A stretch of DNA of 64,000 nt from an uncultured Ectothiorhodospiraceae bacterium (lineage in GTDB: Bacteria; Pseudomonadota; Gammaproteobacteria; UBA9214), in NCBI GenBank assembly GCA_947258545.1, contig CAMYJI010000006.1, positions 1-64,000 of the forward strand. Direction: 5' to 3'. Position 1 is the first letter of the stretch. Every line of letters starts with the position of its first letter. A model generated the notes under the pieces. That model was not told the origin of the DNA. It did no database searches and worked only from the letters and a program-made list of their open reading frames with translations. Shown piece after piece: positions 16,296 to 25,588 of the stretch. Made by a program: the position numbers and the translations under genes.

Positions 16296-17672
16296 CTATT
16301 TCAGGATGTTATACAACGCCGGCAGTTTGTAAACCGGCTGATCCCTTGAAACCGTCGCAATCTCCGCGGGTGGTGCGACTTCCAGTTCCTGCAGCAGTTG
16401 ACCAGTGCCCGCCAGGATCCTGTAGGTCGCAAAGATCAATGCATTGATGCTGTTGGCGTGATCGATACGCGCCGTGAAGAGCTCGTTCTCAGAGTCCAGC
16501 AGGTCGAGGAGTGTGCGCTGGCCGATATTGAACTGCTTTTTGTAGGCATCGCGTGCATTCTGGCTCGCATCCACGTGAATCCTGAAGTTCTCCAGTTGTT
16601 GCTTTGCCGTCTGATAGGCATGCCAGGAGAGTTGAATACTTTCGATCACTTGCCTGCGGGTGTTGTTCTTGACCTCGATGGCCTCGTTCAACAGGTGGGC
16701 GGTTTCCTCGCGACGCGCCATGTCCCTGCCGCCCTTGAGATTGTAGCGGCCGCGCAGCATGATCTGGCCGTCCCGATTAGGGCCTGGTATGCCATCCAGG
16801 TCGTTGTTCTCCGAGCCGCTGACCTCCAGGTGAAAGCGAGGGTAGAACAGGGCCTTGGCGGCCTTCTGTTGCATGCGTGCGGCCTCGACATCGGCCTCGG
16901 CAGACATCAATGTCGGGTGGTTTGCCAGCGCCATGGCGATCGCATCCTCCAGGCTCGCAGGGAGGACGAGTTTGTTGCTGTCAGGCTCAGACAGATCCTC
17001 GGGCTTCTTGCCGACAATCCGTTCAAAACTGATCACCGCATCGCGCAGGTTGTTTTCTTCGGCCAGCAGGTTGGTTCGTGCCAGGGCGAGCCGGCCCAGG
17101 GTTTGCTGCGCATCCGACTGCCGCCCGACCCCGCGTTCGCTGCGCTTGGTGATCTGCTCGTGGGTCTTCTGGTGGGCGGCCAGATTCTCCTGCGCGAACG
17201 ACACCAGTTTTTGCTGGCGCAGGACATCGAGATAGGCCTCGATCGCCTTGAGTGCGATGACCTCCGAGGTCCCGAAGGTGGTATAGGCGCGTGAATTGAC
17301 GCGTGCCCGCTGGCGGTCGAATTCGCTTTCCGTGGCAGAACCGTCATACAGCAGCTGACGGATGGTGATCTCGGCCTCGCTGCGATCGAGGTTGCTGCTG
17401 CCATCACCGCGGCCACGCGTTGTCGGATTGTTGCTGGTCTCCCAGCCATGGCCGACGTTGATGTCGGCAGAGGGGTAGAAACCGGCCTTGGCCTGCTCCA
17501 TCTCCTGCTCGACTGCGTTGCGCTGGCTGATGGCAATCTGCACATCGGGATTGGTGCCCAGGGTTTCCCTGACGACATCTGTGAGGGATTGGGCCGAAAC
17601 ACCGTTTGTTGCGAACAGCCATTGGGTGGCCAACAGACTAGTGATCACCGTTTTCTTGCGCATCGCAGACAC
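16296..17672 (-). CDS. lapE: TolC-family outer membrane channel of the adhesin exporter (LapE-like)
   Basis: A 458-residue protein with a signal peptide (VITSLLATQWLFATNGVSAQ). It has the two repeated outer-membrane-efflux segments of the TolC family, rich in long amphipathic helices (YDGSATESEFDRQRARVNSR in the first half, RTLLDLLDSENEL in the second). The spacing fits the type I secretion subfamily. TolC trimers form the tunnel through the outer membrane that accepts substrate from the HlyD/ABC inner membrane pair. In Lap-type systems the large adhesin is retained in this channel until LapG cuts it. The gene lies in the same orientation as the regulator, HlyD and ABC genes, 66 bp after the regulator. 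Confidence 0.88.
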   Translation of the reverse strand: MSAMRKKTVITSLLATQWLFATNGVSAQSLTDVVRETLGTNPDVQIAISQRNAVEQEMEQAKAGFYPSADINVGHGWETSNNPTTRGRGDGSSNLDRSEAEITIRQLLYDGSATESEFDRQRARVNSRAYTTFGTSEVIALKAIEAYLDVLRQQKLVSFAQENLAAHQKTHEQITKRSERGVGRQSDAQQTLGRLALARTNLLAEENNLRDAVISFERIVGKKPEDLSEPDSNKLVLPASLEDAIAMALANHPTLMSAEADVEAARMQQKAAKALFYPRFHLEVSGSENNDLDGIPGPNRDGQIMLRGRYNLKGGRDMARREETAHLLNEAIEVKNNTRRQVIESIQLSWHAYQTAKQQLENFRIHVDASQNARDAYKKQFNIGQRTLLDLLDSENELFTARIDHANSINALIFATYRILAGTGQLLQELEVAPPAEIATVSRDQPVYKLPALYNILK

Positions 17673-17738
17673 TCCCCTGTTAAGCGATTGGATTGGAACT
17701 GGATATTTCCGGGAGTGTCCTTAATTTCTGTGAATATT

Positions 17739-18440
17739 TCAAGCGATTTCGTTGAAAAGCAAGGCAAGGTGGAGTCTGTTCTCGATATCGAGTTTGCGGA
17801 AGATGGCGCTGAGGTGGGACTTGACGGTGCGTTCCGAGATATTGAGCTTCCTGGCAATGGTCTTGTTGTTGCCACCCAGGTGGACCATGCGTGCGACCTC
17901 GAGCTCCCTGGGTGTGAGGCACTCGACTGACTTGTCAGAGTGTATGGAAGGATTGACTGCGACCTGTTTGTTCCTGGCGTATGCGTCGACGATGCGCGTT
18001 ATCAGGCTGCGCGGCATCCACAGTTCCCCTTTGAGAACAGCGTCTATCGCCTTCATCAGCAGGCCCGGGGGTATGTCATCCTTGCAAAATCCATGCACCC
18101 CGGCATTGAAGAATGCGATCTGGTCGATTGCGGGCCTTGACGGGATTTCGATGATCAGGATCTGCGTGTCCGGGGATCCTGCAGAGACCTCGGCAACGGA
18201 CTGGTCCGGCGAATGCTGGATCAATCCCGGGTCCAGTAACAGGATGTGCTCCTGGTAATGGCTGATAGATTCCAGTGTCGACGCCCAGGTACGGGCATAT
18301 GTCAGGGAATAGGTCGTCTCCAGGATGCAGGCCATCCTGGTCGTGAGGGCCTGATCGTCACTGGCGATCAATACCCGAACCGTTGTTCCCTGCGCTTCGA
18401 AAGACATATTCATGCTACACCGGGATCCTTTTCGTATCAC
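17739..18440 (-). CDS. LuxR/NarL-type response regulator coupled to the adhesin exporter genes
   Basis: A 233-residue protein from GTG 18440. A receiver domain (about residues 20-140) keeps the acidic pair (ASDD), the phospho-acceptor region LLLDPG and the Lys of GFCKDD. It is followed by the segment ELWMPRSLITRIVDAY and a C-terminal LuxR HTH (about 170-225: TPRELEVARMV, SERTVKSHLSAIFRKLDIENR shortened here). It is probably a DNA-binding regulator of surface adhesion genes. The GTG overlaps the HlyD stop in a GTGA arrangement, implying translational coupling; ATG 18413 or 18407 are alternative starts. No cognate histidine kinase is adjacent. Confidence 0.8.
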   Translation of the reverse strand: MIRKGSRCSMNMSFEAQGTTVRVLIASDDQALTTRMACILETTYSLTYARTWASTLESISHYQEHILLLDPGLIQHSPDQSVAEVSAGSPDTQILIIEIPSRPAIDQIAFFNAGVHGFCKDDIPPGLLMKAIDAVLKGELWMPRSLITRIVDAYARNKQVAVNPSIHSDKSVECLTPRELEVARMVHLGGNNKTIARKLNISERTVKSHLSAIFRKLDIENRLHLALLFNEIA

Positions 18441-19819
18441 TTTTCCCTGAGGGCCATTTCCCGGGCCCTCAGGACCGGCTTCAACAGATAGTCGAGTACG
18501 GTCTTTTTACCCGTCATGACATCGACAACCGCGGTCATGCCTGAGATGATTTTCAGGGGATTTTCTTCCGGTCCGATGTAGTTCCTCTCGGTTCTCACCT
18601 TGATCAGGAAGAAGCTGTCACCGCGTTCATCAGTAATAGTATCGGCGCTAATGTGCTCGAGTTTAGCGGGAATGCCGCCGTAGATTGCGTAATCATAAGC
18701 GGTCAGCTTGACCTGGGCGTCCTGGTCGGGTCGCAAAAAGGCGATATCCGCCGGGCGCACATGGGCCTCGACCAGCAGTGTGCCTTCCAGGGGAACGATT
18801 TCGAGCAGGTCCATCCCGGGCTGGATCACTCCGCCTATGGTGGCGACCTTGATCTGTTTAACCTCCCCGATGACCGGGGAGCGGACCACGGTCCGGGTGA
18901 CCCGGTCTTCCTGACTGTGCAGGGTTTCTTCCACACCGGAGAGCTCTGACTCGACTTCATTCAGTTCGCTGCGTGCCTGGGTCCGGAAACTGATTACCAG
19001 ATCCTCGATCTTGTTGTGCATCTCCTCGAGAGCCGACTCCAGACGTGGAATAGCCAGCCGGCTGGCGTTGAGCTCGCCCCTGAGGTCGTTGGCAGAGCGC
19101 TTGAGGCGCAGGATCTCGACCTGGGATATGGCGCCCTCCGCAGCGAGGGGTTCTGACATATCCAGCTCCTGCTTCAGCAGGGCATAACTGCGGGCTATCT
19201 TGTTCTTCCTGGCATGCAGTTCTGCCAGTTCCTGCCTGGTCTGGGCTTCCTGCTCCTTGAGGATGCCCAGATTTGAATCCAGTTCGTTCTTCCTGGACTC
19301 GAACAGGGCAACCTCGTTTTTGGCCAATCCACCGCGTTCCTTCCAGACCAGTTCGGGTATCTGCAGGGTGTGATCCTCAGCCTCCGCTTTCAGGCGGGCG
19401 GATTTGGCCAGCAGGTCAAGATATTTGAGCCGTGTCTCGCGATAGGTGGATGAAAAACGGGTGTCATCGAGGCGTAACAGTGGCTGGCCTTTCTCAACCA
19501 GCTCGCCTTCTTCGACCAGGATCTCGTTCAGGATACCCCCTTCGAGGTTCTGGATGACCTGAATCTTGTCCGAGGGGATTACCTTGCCTTCGCCCCGGGT
19601 CACTTCATCGATGTCGGCATTCGCGGCCCAAATCAGTGCCACGAAAAAGAACAGCACTGTGGTTACCAGTATCAGGTGGCTGCTGCGGCTGGCCCCGATC
19701 AGGACTGCAGCGTTGACATCCGACATGAAGCCGGCATCATCGCGCCGCAGTCGCGCGAATTCGACATCATCTATCGTGTGGTTGCGGGCAGAGGTGCGGT
19801 TGCGTAGTTTGCCGATCAT
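18437..19819 (-). CDS. lapC: HlyD-family periplasmic adaptor of the adhesin exporter (LapC-like)
   Basis: 460 residues when started at ATG 19819; an upstream in-frame ATG (19981) lies inside the ABC gene and gives an Arg-rich, implausible extension. A single membrane helix (about 47-66, HLILVTTVLFFFVALIWAAN) is followed by the biotinyl-lipoyl-like segment (GEGKVIPSDKIQVIQNLEGG), long alpha-helical hairpins and the HlyD C-terminal beta-barrel. It bridges the ABC exporter and the TolC-like channel. The start codon overlaps the ABC stop codon as ATGA, so lapB and lapC are coupled. Confidence 0.9.
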   Translation of the reverse strand: MIGKLRNRTSARNHTIDDVEFARLRRDDAGFMSDVNAAVLIGASRSSHLILVTTVLFFFVALIWAANADIDEVTRGEGKVIPSDKIQVIQNLEGGILNEILVEEGELVEKGQPLLRLDDTRFSSTYRETRLKYLDLLAKSARLKAEAEDHTLQIPELVWKERGGLAKNEVALFESRKNELDSNLGILKEQEAQTRQELAELHARKNKIARSYALLKQELDMSEPLAAEGAISQVEILRLKRSANDLRGELNASRLAIPRLESALEEMHNKIEDLVISFRTQARSELNEVESELSGVEETLHSQEDRVTRTVVRSPVIGEVKQIKVATIGGVIQPGMDLLEIVPLEGTLLVEAHVRPADIAFLRPDQDAQVKLTAYDYAIYGGIPAKLEHISADTITDERGDSFFLIKVRTERNYIGPEENPLKIISGMTAVVDVMTGKKTVLDYLLKPVLRAREMALREK

Positions 19820-21990
19820 GGTTTTGGCACCCTGATTTGTCCCTGCTTGAGGGCCTCGAGTACCTGCTCCTTGGGCCCGTCTGCGACGACGCGACCGGCA
19901 TCGAGCACAATGATCCGGTCGACCATGCTCAGCAACGATGCCCTGTGCGTTACCAGCACGAGCGTCTTGTTGCCAAGCCACGTAGACAGCCGGTTTTTGA
20001 ACAGTTCTTCCGTGGTGTTATCCATGGCATTGCTGGGCTCATCCATGACGACGATGGGCGGATCCCTGAGCAAGGCTCGGGCGGCCACGATGCTTTGCCT
20101 TTGCCCGCCGGACAATCCCTCGCCACGCTCACCGACCTGAAGATCAAAACCCGACGGGTGTTTGCTGACAAAATCGGTGACCCCGGCGATCTCCGCGGCG
20201 CGCAGTACCGTGTTATCGTCGGCATAGGGCATACCCATGGTGATGTTGTCCTTCACACTACCGAAAAACAGGGTGGTGTCCTGGGGTACATAGCCGATGT
20301 TGCGGCGAATATCGGCCGGATTCAGCTGCCGGATGTCGGTGCCATCGATCAGGATGGCGCCCGAGCCGGGTTCATAGAGACCCAGGATCAGCTTCTCGAT
20401 GGTGCTCTTGCCGGAACCGATGCGCCCGATGATGGCGACCTTGTCACCGGCATTGAGATTGAATGACAGGCCGTTGAGGGCTTCAACCTGCTGGCCGGGG
20501 TAGCTGAAGCTGACATTCTTGAATTCCAGCGAGCCTTCGATGAGTGGCCGGTCCAGGAAGTTTTTATCGGGCGACTGTTCCAGCGGCAGTGCCATCAGCG
20601 AGTCGGTGGATTGGTAGGATGCCTTGGCATGATGGTAACGGCTCAGGGTGGCTGCGACCTGGGCCAGAGGGGCAAGGGCGCGTCCGGTGAGAATCGTGCA
20701 GGCGATCAGGCCGCCGAGGCTGAGTTCGCCATCGGAAATGAGATAGACACCGTAGATTACGACCGCGACGGTGGCGATCTGCTGCAGAAACACGGTGATG
20801 TTCACAGCGCTGGATGACAGGAAGCGGGTCTTCAGACCCAGGTTGGCGATGTTGCCAACGATCTTCTCCCAGCGGCGCTGAAGCGGGCTCTCCGCCCCGA
20901 GACCCTTGACGGTTTCCAGGCCCGTCAGCGTCTCGACCAGTGTCGCCTGTTTTTGTGAGCCGTATTTCAACAGTTCTTGTACCCTGCCCGCCAGGGAGCG
21001 CTGCACCAGGTAGCCGGTCAGCAGGGAAAGCGGCAGAACCGTAAGGGGTATCCATGCCATTGGCCCGCCAATCAACCAGATGATGAGGATGAATAGCAGT
21101 ATGAACGGCAGATCGATCAGCGCGGTCAGCGAAGCCGAGGTGAAAAAGTCCCGGAAGGAATCGAATTCATGCAGGTTGTTCGCGAAGGCGCCAACCGAGG
21201 GTGGCCGTGCGGCCAGCTTGGTGCCCAGGACGCGCTCGAACAATGCCGCGGACAGGATTATATCGGCGCGTTTGCCGGCGACATCGACAAAATAGCCGCG
21301 CAGGGTTTTCATCAACAGGTCGAAACCGAACACCGTGGCAACACCGATGGCGAGTACCCAAAGGGTCTCTACTGCATGGTTCGGCACCACGCGGTCATAG
21401 ACATTCATGATGAACAGCGGTGAGGCCAGTGCAAACAGGTTGATCAGCAGGGATGCCAGCAGCACCTCGCTATAGATCGGCCAGGAACCGGCAACCGTGT
21501 CCCAGAACCAGTGCCTGGGCCGGGTGATGACGGTGTCCCGGGTGCGCTCGTCGAAACGGTATTCCTGCTGCAAAAAGATGGCGTATCCGCAATACTCATC
21601 GGTCAGCTGCCGAAGCGGTCGCTCGGTGACGCCTTCCCGGGCCTCGGGCATGATCAGCCTGGCATTGCCGTTTTCGAGTACCCGGTCCAGTATCGTGGCA
21701 CCGCCTTTGTTCAATAGCAGGATGGCGGGGAGGACCAGATTTGATATCTCATCGAGCGGGCGCTTGACGATGCGCGCGGATAGTCCGGCGCGTTTGGCGG
21801 CACGGATCAGCAATTCAGGTGTGAGCTTGTCATCGACCAGCGGCAAGCCCGCCGTCAGGGAATCAGCCGAGCGGGGCGCTTGCAGGATCTTGGTGATCAA
21901 TAACAGGCAGCCCAGTAACGGATCATCATGCGTTGAACCATCAGCGGGGATATCCCAGGCCTCTTTGGGTACGGTGGCTGATTGCGTCAT
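19816..21990 (-). CDS. lapB: type I secretion ABC transporter, permease/ATPase (LapB-like)
   Basis: A 724-residue half-transporter. An N-terminal C39-peptidase-like domain (about 25-155) begins DDPLLGCLLLITKIL; at the expected catalytic His the sequence reads KGGATIL, so it should be a substrate-docking, non-cleaving domain as in LapB/HlyB. A six-helix ABC membrane domain follows (about 170-440). The nucleotide-binding domain has Walker A GRIGSGKST (about 520), signature LSGGQRQ (about 626) and Walker B VVMDEPSNAMD (about 648). It powers export of the RTX adhesin. AAAGGA precedes the ATG. It is first gene of a minus-strand operon lapB-lapC-regulator-lapE. Confidence 0.92.
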   Translation of the reverse strand: MTQSATVPKEAWDIPADGSTHDDPLLGCLLLITKILQAPRSADSLTAGLPLVDDKLTPELLIRAAKRAGLSARIVKRPLDEISNLVLPAILLLNKGGATILDRVLENGNARLIMPEAREGVTERPLRQLTDEYCGYAIFLQQEYRFDERTRDTVITRPRHWFWDTVAGSWPIYSEVLLASLLINLFALASPLFIMNVYDRVVPNHAVETLWVLAIGVATVFGFDLLMKTLRGYFVDVAGKRADIILSAALFERVLGTKLAARPPSVGAFANNLHEFDSFRDFFTSASLTALIDLPFILLFILIIWLIGGPMAWIPLTVLPLSLLTGYLVQRSLAGRVQELLKYGSQKQATLVETLTGLETVKGLGAESPLQRRWEKIVGNIANLGLKTRFLSSSAVNITVFLQQIATVAVVIYGVYLISDGELSLGGLIACTILTGRALAPLAQVAATLSRYHHAKASYQSTDSLMALPLEQSPDKNFLDRPLIEGSLEFKNVSFSYPGQQVEALNGLSFNLNAGDKVAIIGRIGSGKSTIEKLILGLYEPGSGAILIDGTDIRQLNPADIRRNIGYVPQDTTLFFGSVKDNITMGMPYADDNTVLRAAEIAGVTDFVSKHPSGFDLQVGERGEGLSGGQRQSIVAARALLRDPPIVVMDEPSNAMDNTTEELFKNRLSTWLGNKTLVLVTHRASLLSMVDRIIVLDAGRVVADGPKEQVLEALKQGQIRVPKP

Positions 21991-22216
21991 AATTGTCCTT
22001 TATCCCAAATCGGCTATAATTCCATAATATTCATATGGATACAACGTGTTTCCGTGTCAATTTATTAACACCGTAATGATAATGCGGGAGTCCATGGAAG
22101 TTCATCGGCTAGCGGGGGTGCATATTTAGCCTGTCGTGCTGAACATCTTTGACTGTCTAGGCGATTGTCTGACAGGAATTAAAGGGATGTAGCGAACGGG
22201 TCGATAAGGTTGCGTT

Positions 22217-22537
22217 ATGGCATATATAAATCGTGATACCAGCGGCAAGATCATCGGATTGTCGGAACATCCCGGCAACGGTGCCGTGGAAGATCTGCCG
22301 GTTGACGATCCGGAGGTGATCGCCTTTCTCGAGGCCGCCAGGAATCAACTGTCATCCTCGGATGCAGAGACGATTCGGGTCATCGAGGATCTCGTCGATG
22401 TGTTGATCGAAAAGAAGGTCCTGCTGCTGACGGATATGCCACCGGCCGCCCAGCAAAAACTGATGGAACGCCAGCGCATGCGCAGTGACCTGGGTGTGCT
22501 CGGCAACCTGATGGTGGACGAGGAAGACATCCTCTAG
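22217..22537 (+). CDS. conserved hypothetical protein (annotated in relatives as 'tryptophan synthase subunit beta-like')
   Basis: A 106-residue acidic protein beginning AYINRDTSGKIIGLSE, a pattern I associate with short gammaproteobacterial proteins often mislabelled tryptophan synthase beta-like. It has no TrpB fold: it lacks PLP Lys and is far too short. The middle is helical (LEAARNQLSSSDAETIRVIE) and the end is rich in Asp/Glu. It is transcribed away from lapB and converges with lapD. Function unknown. Confidence 0.6.
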   Translation: MAYINRDTSGKIIGLSEHPGNGAVEDLPVDDPEVIAFLEAARNQLSSSDAETIRVIEDLVDVLIEKKVLLLTDMPPAAQQKLMERQRMRSDLGVLGNLMVDEEDIL

Positions 22538-22555
22538 GGCATACAGGTCTTCTGC

Positions 22556-24517
22556 CTAGACCGGTTCCGGTTTGCCGAAAAGGTACCCCTGTATGCCATC
22601 GACATTCAGCGTCTTGATGGTATTCAACTCGGCCTCGGATTCTACTGCCTGAGCGATGATTCTGATATCCACACTATGTGCCGTATCGGTCAATGCCTGG
22701 ATGAAGAACTGATTGTCACTTTCGCCGTTTATGTCGCGGGTATAACTGCCGTCGATCTTGAGGTAGTGCGCCTTGATGCTGCGCAGATAGCCGAATGAGT
22801 TGAAACCCCTGCCCACGTGATCGATGCCGCATTCAAATCCGAGTGCAGACAGGCGCTCGATAAGATGACGCGAGCTGCGCAGATCCCTCATCAGCCCATA
22901 CTCGGGCAGTTCGAACACCAGACGGCCTTTGGCCTTCGGGTAATCCGACAGTTTGCCGCAAAGCCATTCGGCGAAATCCGGTTCGTGGAGTGACGTGGAT
23001 GTCAGGTTGACGGCATACACGGTACTTGTCGCGCTTTCTGATACCAGATGATCCAGAACCCGGGTGACAGCCAGCTGGTCGATGGCGCTGGCCAGCCCGA
23101 TACGTTCCGCAAACGGCATGAACAGGCCGGCGGACATGAATTCTCCCGGTTGTTTTTCCGGGACACGCAGCAGTACCTCTTTGTGCAGCAGTTCGCGTTC
23201 ATCGCCTGTCAGTCTGTAAACGGGCTGCGTGAACAACGCCACATTGCCGGAAGCAATGACCTGGTCTAGAAATTCATGCCATTGACCGGCACCCTGGATC
23301 GGTGCCTGTTCGCTGGCCGGTGGTTCGTAACGGTACCAGGTGTTCTCCCCCTGGGATTGCGCGGATCGCAGGGCAATATCGACTTCGGAAAGCAGGCTGC
23401 TGACTGTGTCGCCGGGTTTCCACATGGCGACACCGAGATTGGCGATATCTTCGGACACGACCAGATTTTCAGCGGACAGCTGCAGAATGTCCGTGCTCAG
23501 ATCAGCAGCCAGTGTATCCGCTTCGCCCTTGTCGACATCCGTTACGATAATCCCGAAACCGGCTCCGGAGATTCTCGCTGCATGATAGTTCTGGTGATCA
23601 CCGAGACGCGACATAATCAGTTCACCGGTTCTGTGCAGCGTCTCATCACCCACCTGATAACCTGATTTGTTGTTGATCTCATCGAGATTGTGAAGCTCGA
23701 GCAGCATCACTGCACCGCGCGCAGATTCTTCAGGTGATTCGACCAGGTTCTGCAGCTGGCGATTGAAATAGCGCCGGTTACCGAGACCTGTTACCGGGTC
23801 CTTGAAGGCCTGTTCCCGGAGACGCTCGGTCAGTGAGGACTGTTCCGAGAAGATGTTGTTGATCTTGGTCGCCAGGCGATTCATGGCCTCGACTACGCGG
23901 CGCAATTCGCGAGTTCGGGGTATTTTTTTCTGGATCGGGTAGGAACGTTCGCAGATCGCCTCGGCCTGCATTTCAACCCTGCGCAGCGGGGTCAGCAGGA
24001 ACCGGATAAACAGCAGGGCCAGCAGCATTGCAGCAAGCGCGCTGAGCAGGAAAAGCCAGAAGGTGTCGACCGTGTTTTCCCATAACTGACGGTAGGCATG
24101 CCCCGGGTGGCTGGTGACCTGAATTGTTCCCGCTTGTTTCCAGGCCGACATGATAATGGCTTCCGCCGTAGGTACCCGGAAGTCGACGTGCCTGATAAAC
24201 CAGTCCGGAACATCTTTGGTCTGGAGTGGATTGTTACGTTCGACGAGGACCTCACCGTTTACTCTAGCCACATTAATCGATCTGTAATAGCCGCGATCGA
24301 AGATCGCATCGATCATGGAGTTCATGATGGGCAGGTCGTTGCTCTGCATGTGGGGAGAGAGCGAGAGACCGAGTGAGGTTGCAGTGTCCTGGGCGTGAGT
24401 TTCCAGTTGTTCTCCGAGAAAATGACGCAGATTATTCGTGCTGATGGCCACGGTTCCAATAAATCCGGCAGCTAGCAGCACGATAATAATCAGCACAAGT
24501 TGTCGGTATAGAGTCAT
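22556..24517 (-). CDS. lapD: LapD-like c-di-GMP receptor with degenerate GGDEF and EAL domains
   Basis: About 653 residues from ATG 24517 (TLYRQLVLI), matching the way LapD proteins begin; the open frame extends to ATG 24538. Order of parts: a first membrane helix, a periplasmic LapD/MoxY-type domain (THAQDTATSLGLSLSPHM, FDRGYYRSINV), a second membrane helix, HAMP, GGDEF and EAL. The GGDEF site reads SGAGFG. The EAL motif reads EVLLR and the DDFG loop is DHVG, so neither enzyme should be active and the protein is a receptor. LapD binds c-di-GMP through the EAL domain and sequesters LapG through the periplasmic domain. It is directly upstream of lapG's terminus on the same strand (73-bp gap). 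Confidence 0.92.
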   Translation of the reverse strand: MTLYRQLVLIIIVLLAAGFIGTVAISTNNLRHFLGEQLETHAQDTATSLGLSLSPHMQSNDLPIMNSMIDAIFDRGYYRSINVARVNGEVLVERNNPLQTKDVPDWFIRHVDFRVPTAEAIIMSAWKQAGTIQVTSHPGHAYRQLWENTVDTFWLFLLSALAAMLLALLFIRFLLTPLRRVEMQAEAICERSYPIQKKIPRTRELRRVVEAMNRLATKINNIFSEQSSLTERLREQAFKDPVTGLGNRRYFNRQLQNLVESPEESARGAVMLLELHNLDEINNKSGYQVGDETLHRTGELIMSRLGDHQNYHAARISGAGFGIIVTDVDKGEADTLAADLSTDILQLSAENLVVSEDIANLGVAMWKPGDTVSSLLSEVDIALRSAQSQGENTWYRYEPPASEQAPIQGAGQWHEFLDQVIASGNVALFTQPVYRLTGDERELLHKEVLLRVPEKQPGEFMSAGLFMPFAERIGLASAIDQLAVTRVLDHLVSESATSTVYAVNLTSTSLHEPDFAEWLCGKLSDYPKAKGRLVFELPEYGLMRDLRSSRHLIERLSALGFECGIDHVGRGFNSFGYLRSIKAHYLKIDGSYTRDINGESDNQFFIQALTDTAHSVDIRIIAQAVESEAELNTIKTLNVDGIQGYLFGKPEPV

Positions 24518-24589
24518 TGAGATAATCCCGTCATTCAAGGTTTGCGCAGTATAGGTTCAATCATTATCGATTGCATGTCACGAGTGATT

Positions 24590-25366
24590 CTATGGCGCGA
24601 GTTCGCTGTTGATGCGTGCAATCACATCCCGCCAGGGTTCGAGACGGTCCGCACGCCCCACGTGCCTGGCCTCACCCAGGCGTGATTTTGCCAGCCACAG
24701 GCCATTACCATTGAAGCTGTAGACAGGCAGCAGATCGTCACGCTCTTGGGAAGGTTTGATATCCTCCACAAGGTTATCCAGAATCATGGGTTCGGATTCC
24801 GGTAATGGGTAGTAAGTGAGTACCATGTGAGCCTGGTTGAGTTCCAGTGCCTTGACATAGGTAAGCCGCATGGCCTCGGCAGGTACACCCATCTCGCGCA
24901 GGGTAAAGTATTTGGCGATCGAGAAATCCTCGCAATCACCGCCGTTCGTCACGAGGGTCTGCAGCGGGGTTGCCCAGTAGTCTTCCTTGCCCCAATGGTC
25001 GACGTCATTGACAAATTGCAACTCGTTGAAGAAATCATTCACCCTTTTCAGTTTTTCACTGTCAGACAGGTGCATGCCGGAGTTGATCAGGTCCTGCCAG
25101 AACAAGACGCGCCTGCCGGCAAGATCACCGTGTTCCTGGGTGATCTTTGCAATGGCCTCTTTAGACAGGCTGAACTCACCTGCCTGACCCAGCGTGACTG
25201 TCAAAAGGTAAAAAATTGTAATATTGAGAACAAACAGGCACCAGGATAATGCGGCACGAATATCATAACGGCAACCAGCAAGGGCACCGGTGCAGCCGGC
25301 CGGAATAGCCCGATGCCTTTTTAGGGCGCCTTGCAGGCGACGGTTATTTGTTATCCAGTCCGGCAC
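24590..25366 (-). CDS. lapG: LapG-like periplasmic Cys protease (bacterial transglutaminase-like, BTLCP)
   Basis: 258 residues with an N-terminal hydrophobic export segment (about 41-62; translation may begin later than the first ATG). The LapG landmarks are all visible: HWGKEDYWATP (about 124-134), the catalytic Cys in GGDCEDF (C145), His in NQAHMVL (H180) and Asp in MILDNL (D197). It cleaves the adhesin after the di-alanine of its retention region and is Ca2+-dependent in characterised systems. It is inhibited when LapD holds it. Located next to lapD, as in Pseudomonas. Confidence 0.93.
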   Translation of the reverse strand: MPDWITNNRRLQGALKRHRAIPAGCTGALAGCRYDIRAALSWCLFVLNITIFYLLTVTLGQAGEFSLSKEAIAKITQEHGDLAGRRVLFWQDLINSGMHLSDSEKLKRVNDFFNELQFVNDVDHWGKEDYWATPLQTLVTNGGDCEDFSIAKYFTLREMGVPAEAMRLTYVKALELNQAHMVLTYYPLPESEPMILDNLVEDIKPSQERDDLLPVYSFNGNGLWLAKSRLGEARHVGRADRLEPWRDVIARINSELAP

Positions 25367-25588
25367 AGGGAAGCACTGTTTAATTGCATGGGATTCTTTT
25401 CATGGGATACCAGGAAGGGTATCGGCAATTTGCCGGCGCACTTTGACGTAAATTTGACGCATTGCCCTGTTAGCCATTGGCCGTTTGCATCAGAAATCGC
25501 TAACGAAAGGGCGGATTGGTACCTAAGACCGATTGTGTGGCTATCTTGACCGGCGTAAACTCGTTTAGGTCAAAGGAAACAATAAGTT

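Noticed and set aside
16398..17294. 298-codon plus-strand frame opposite tolC
   Set aside because: Shadow of the tolC gene; codon-position bias of the true frame keeps the antisense frame open.
19820..19981. N-terminal extension of lapC
   Set aside because: The extension lies within lapB and is Arg-rich; the ATGA overlap at 19819 gives a natural coupled start.
22217..22537. True tryptophan synthase beta subunit
   Set aside because: Too short and without the PLP-binding fold; the name in relatives is a legacy label.
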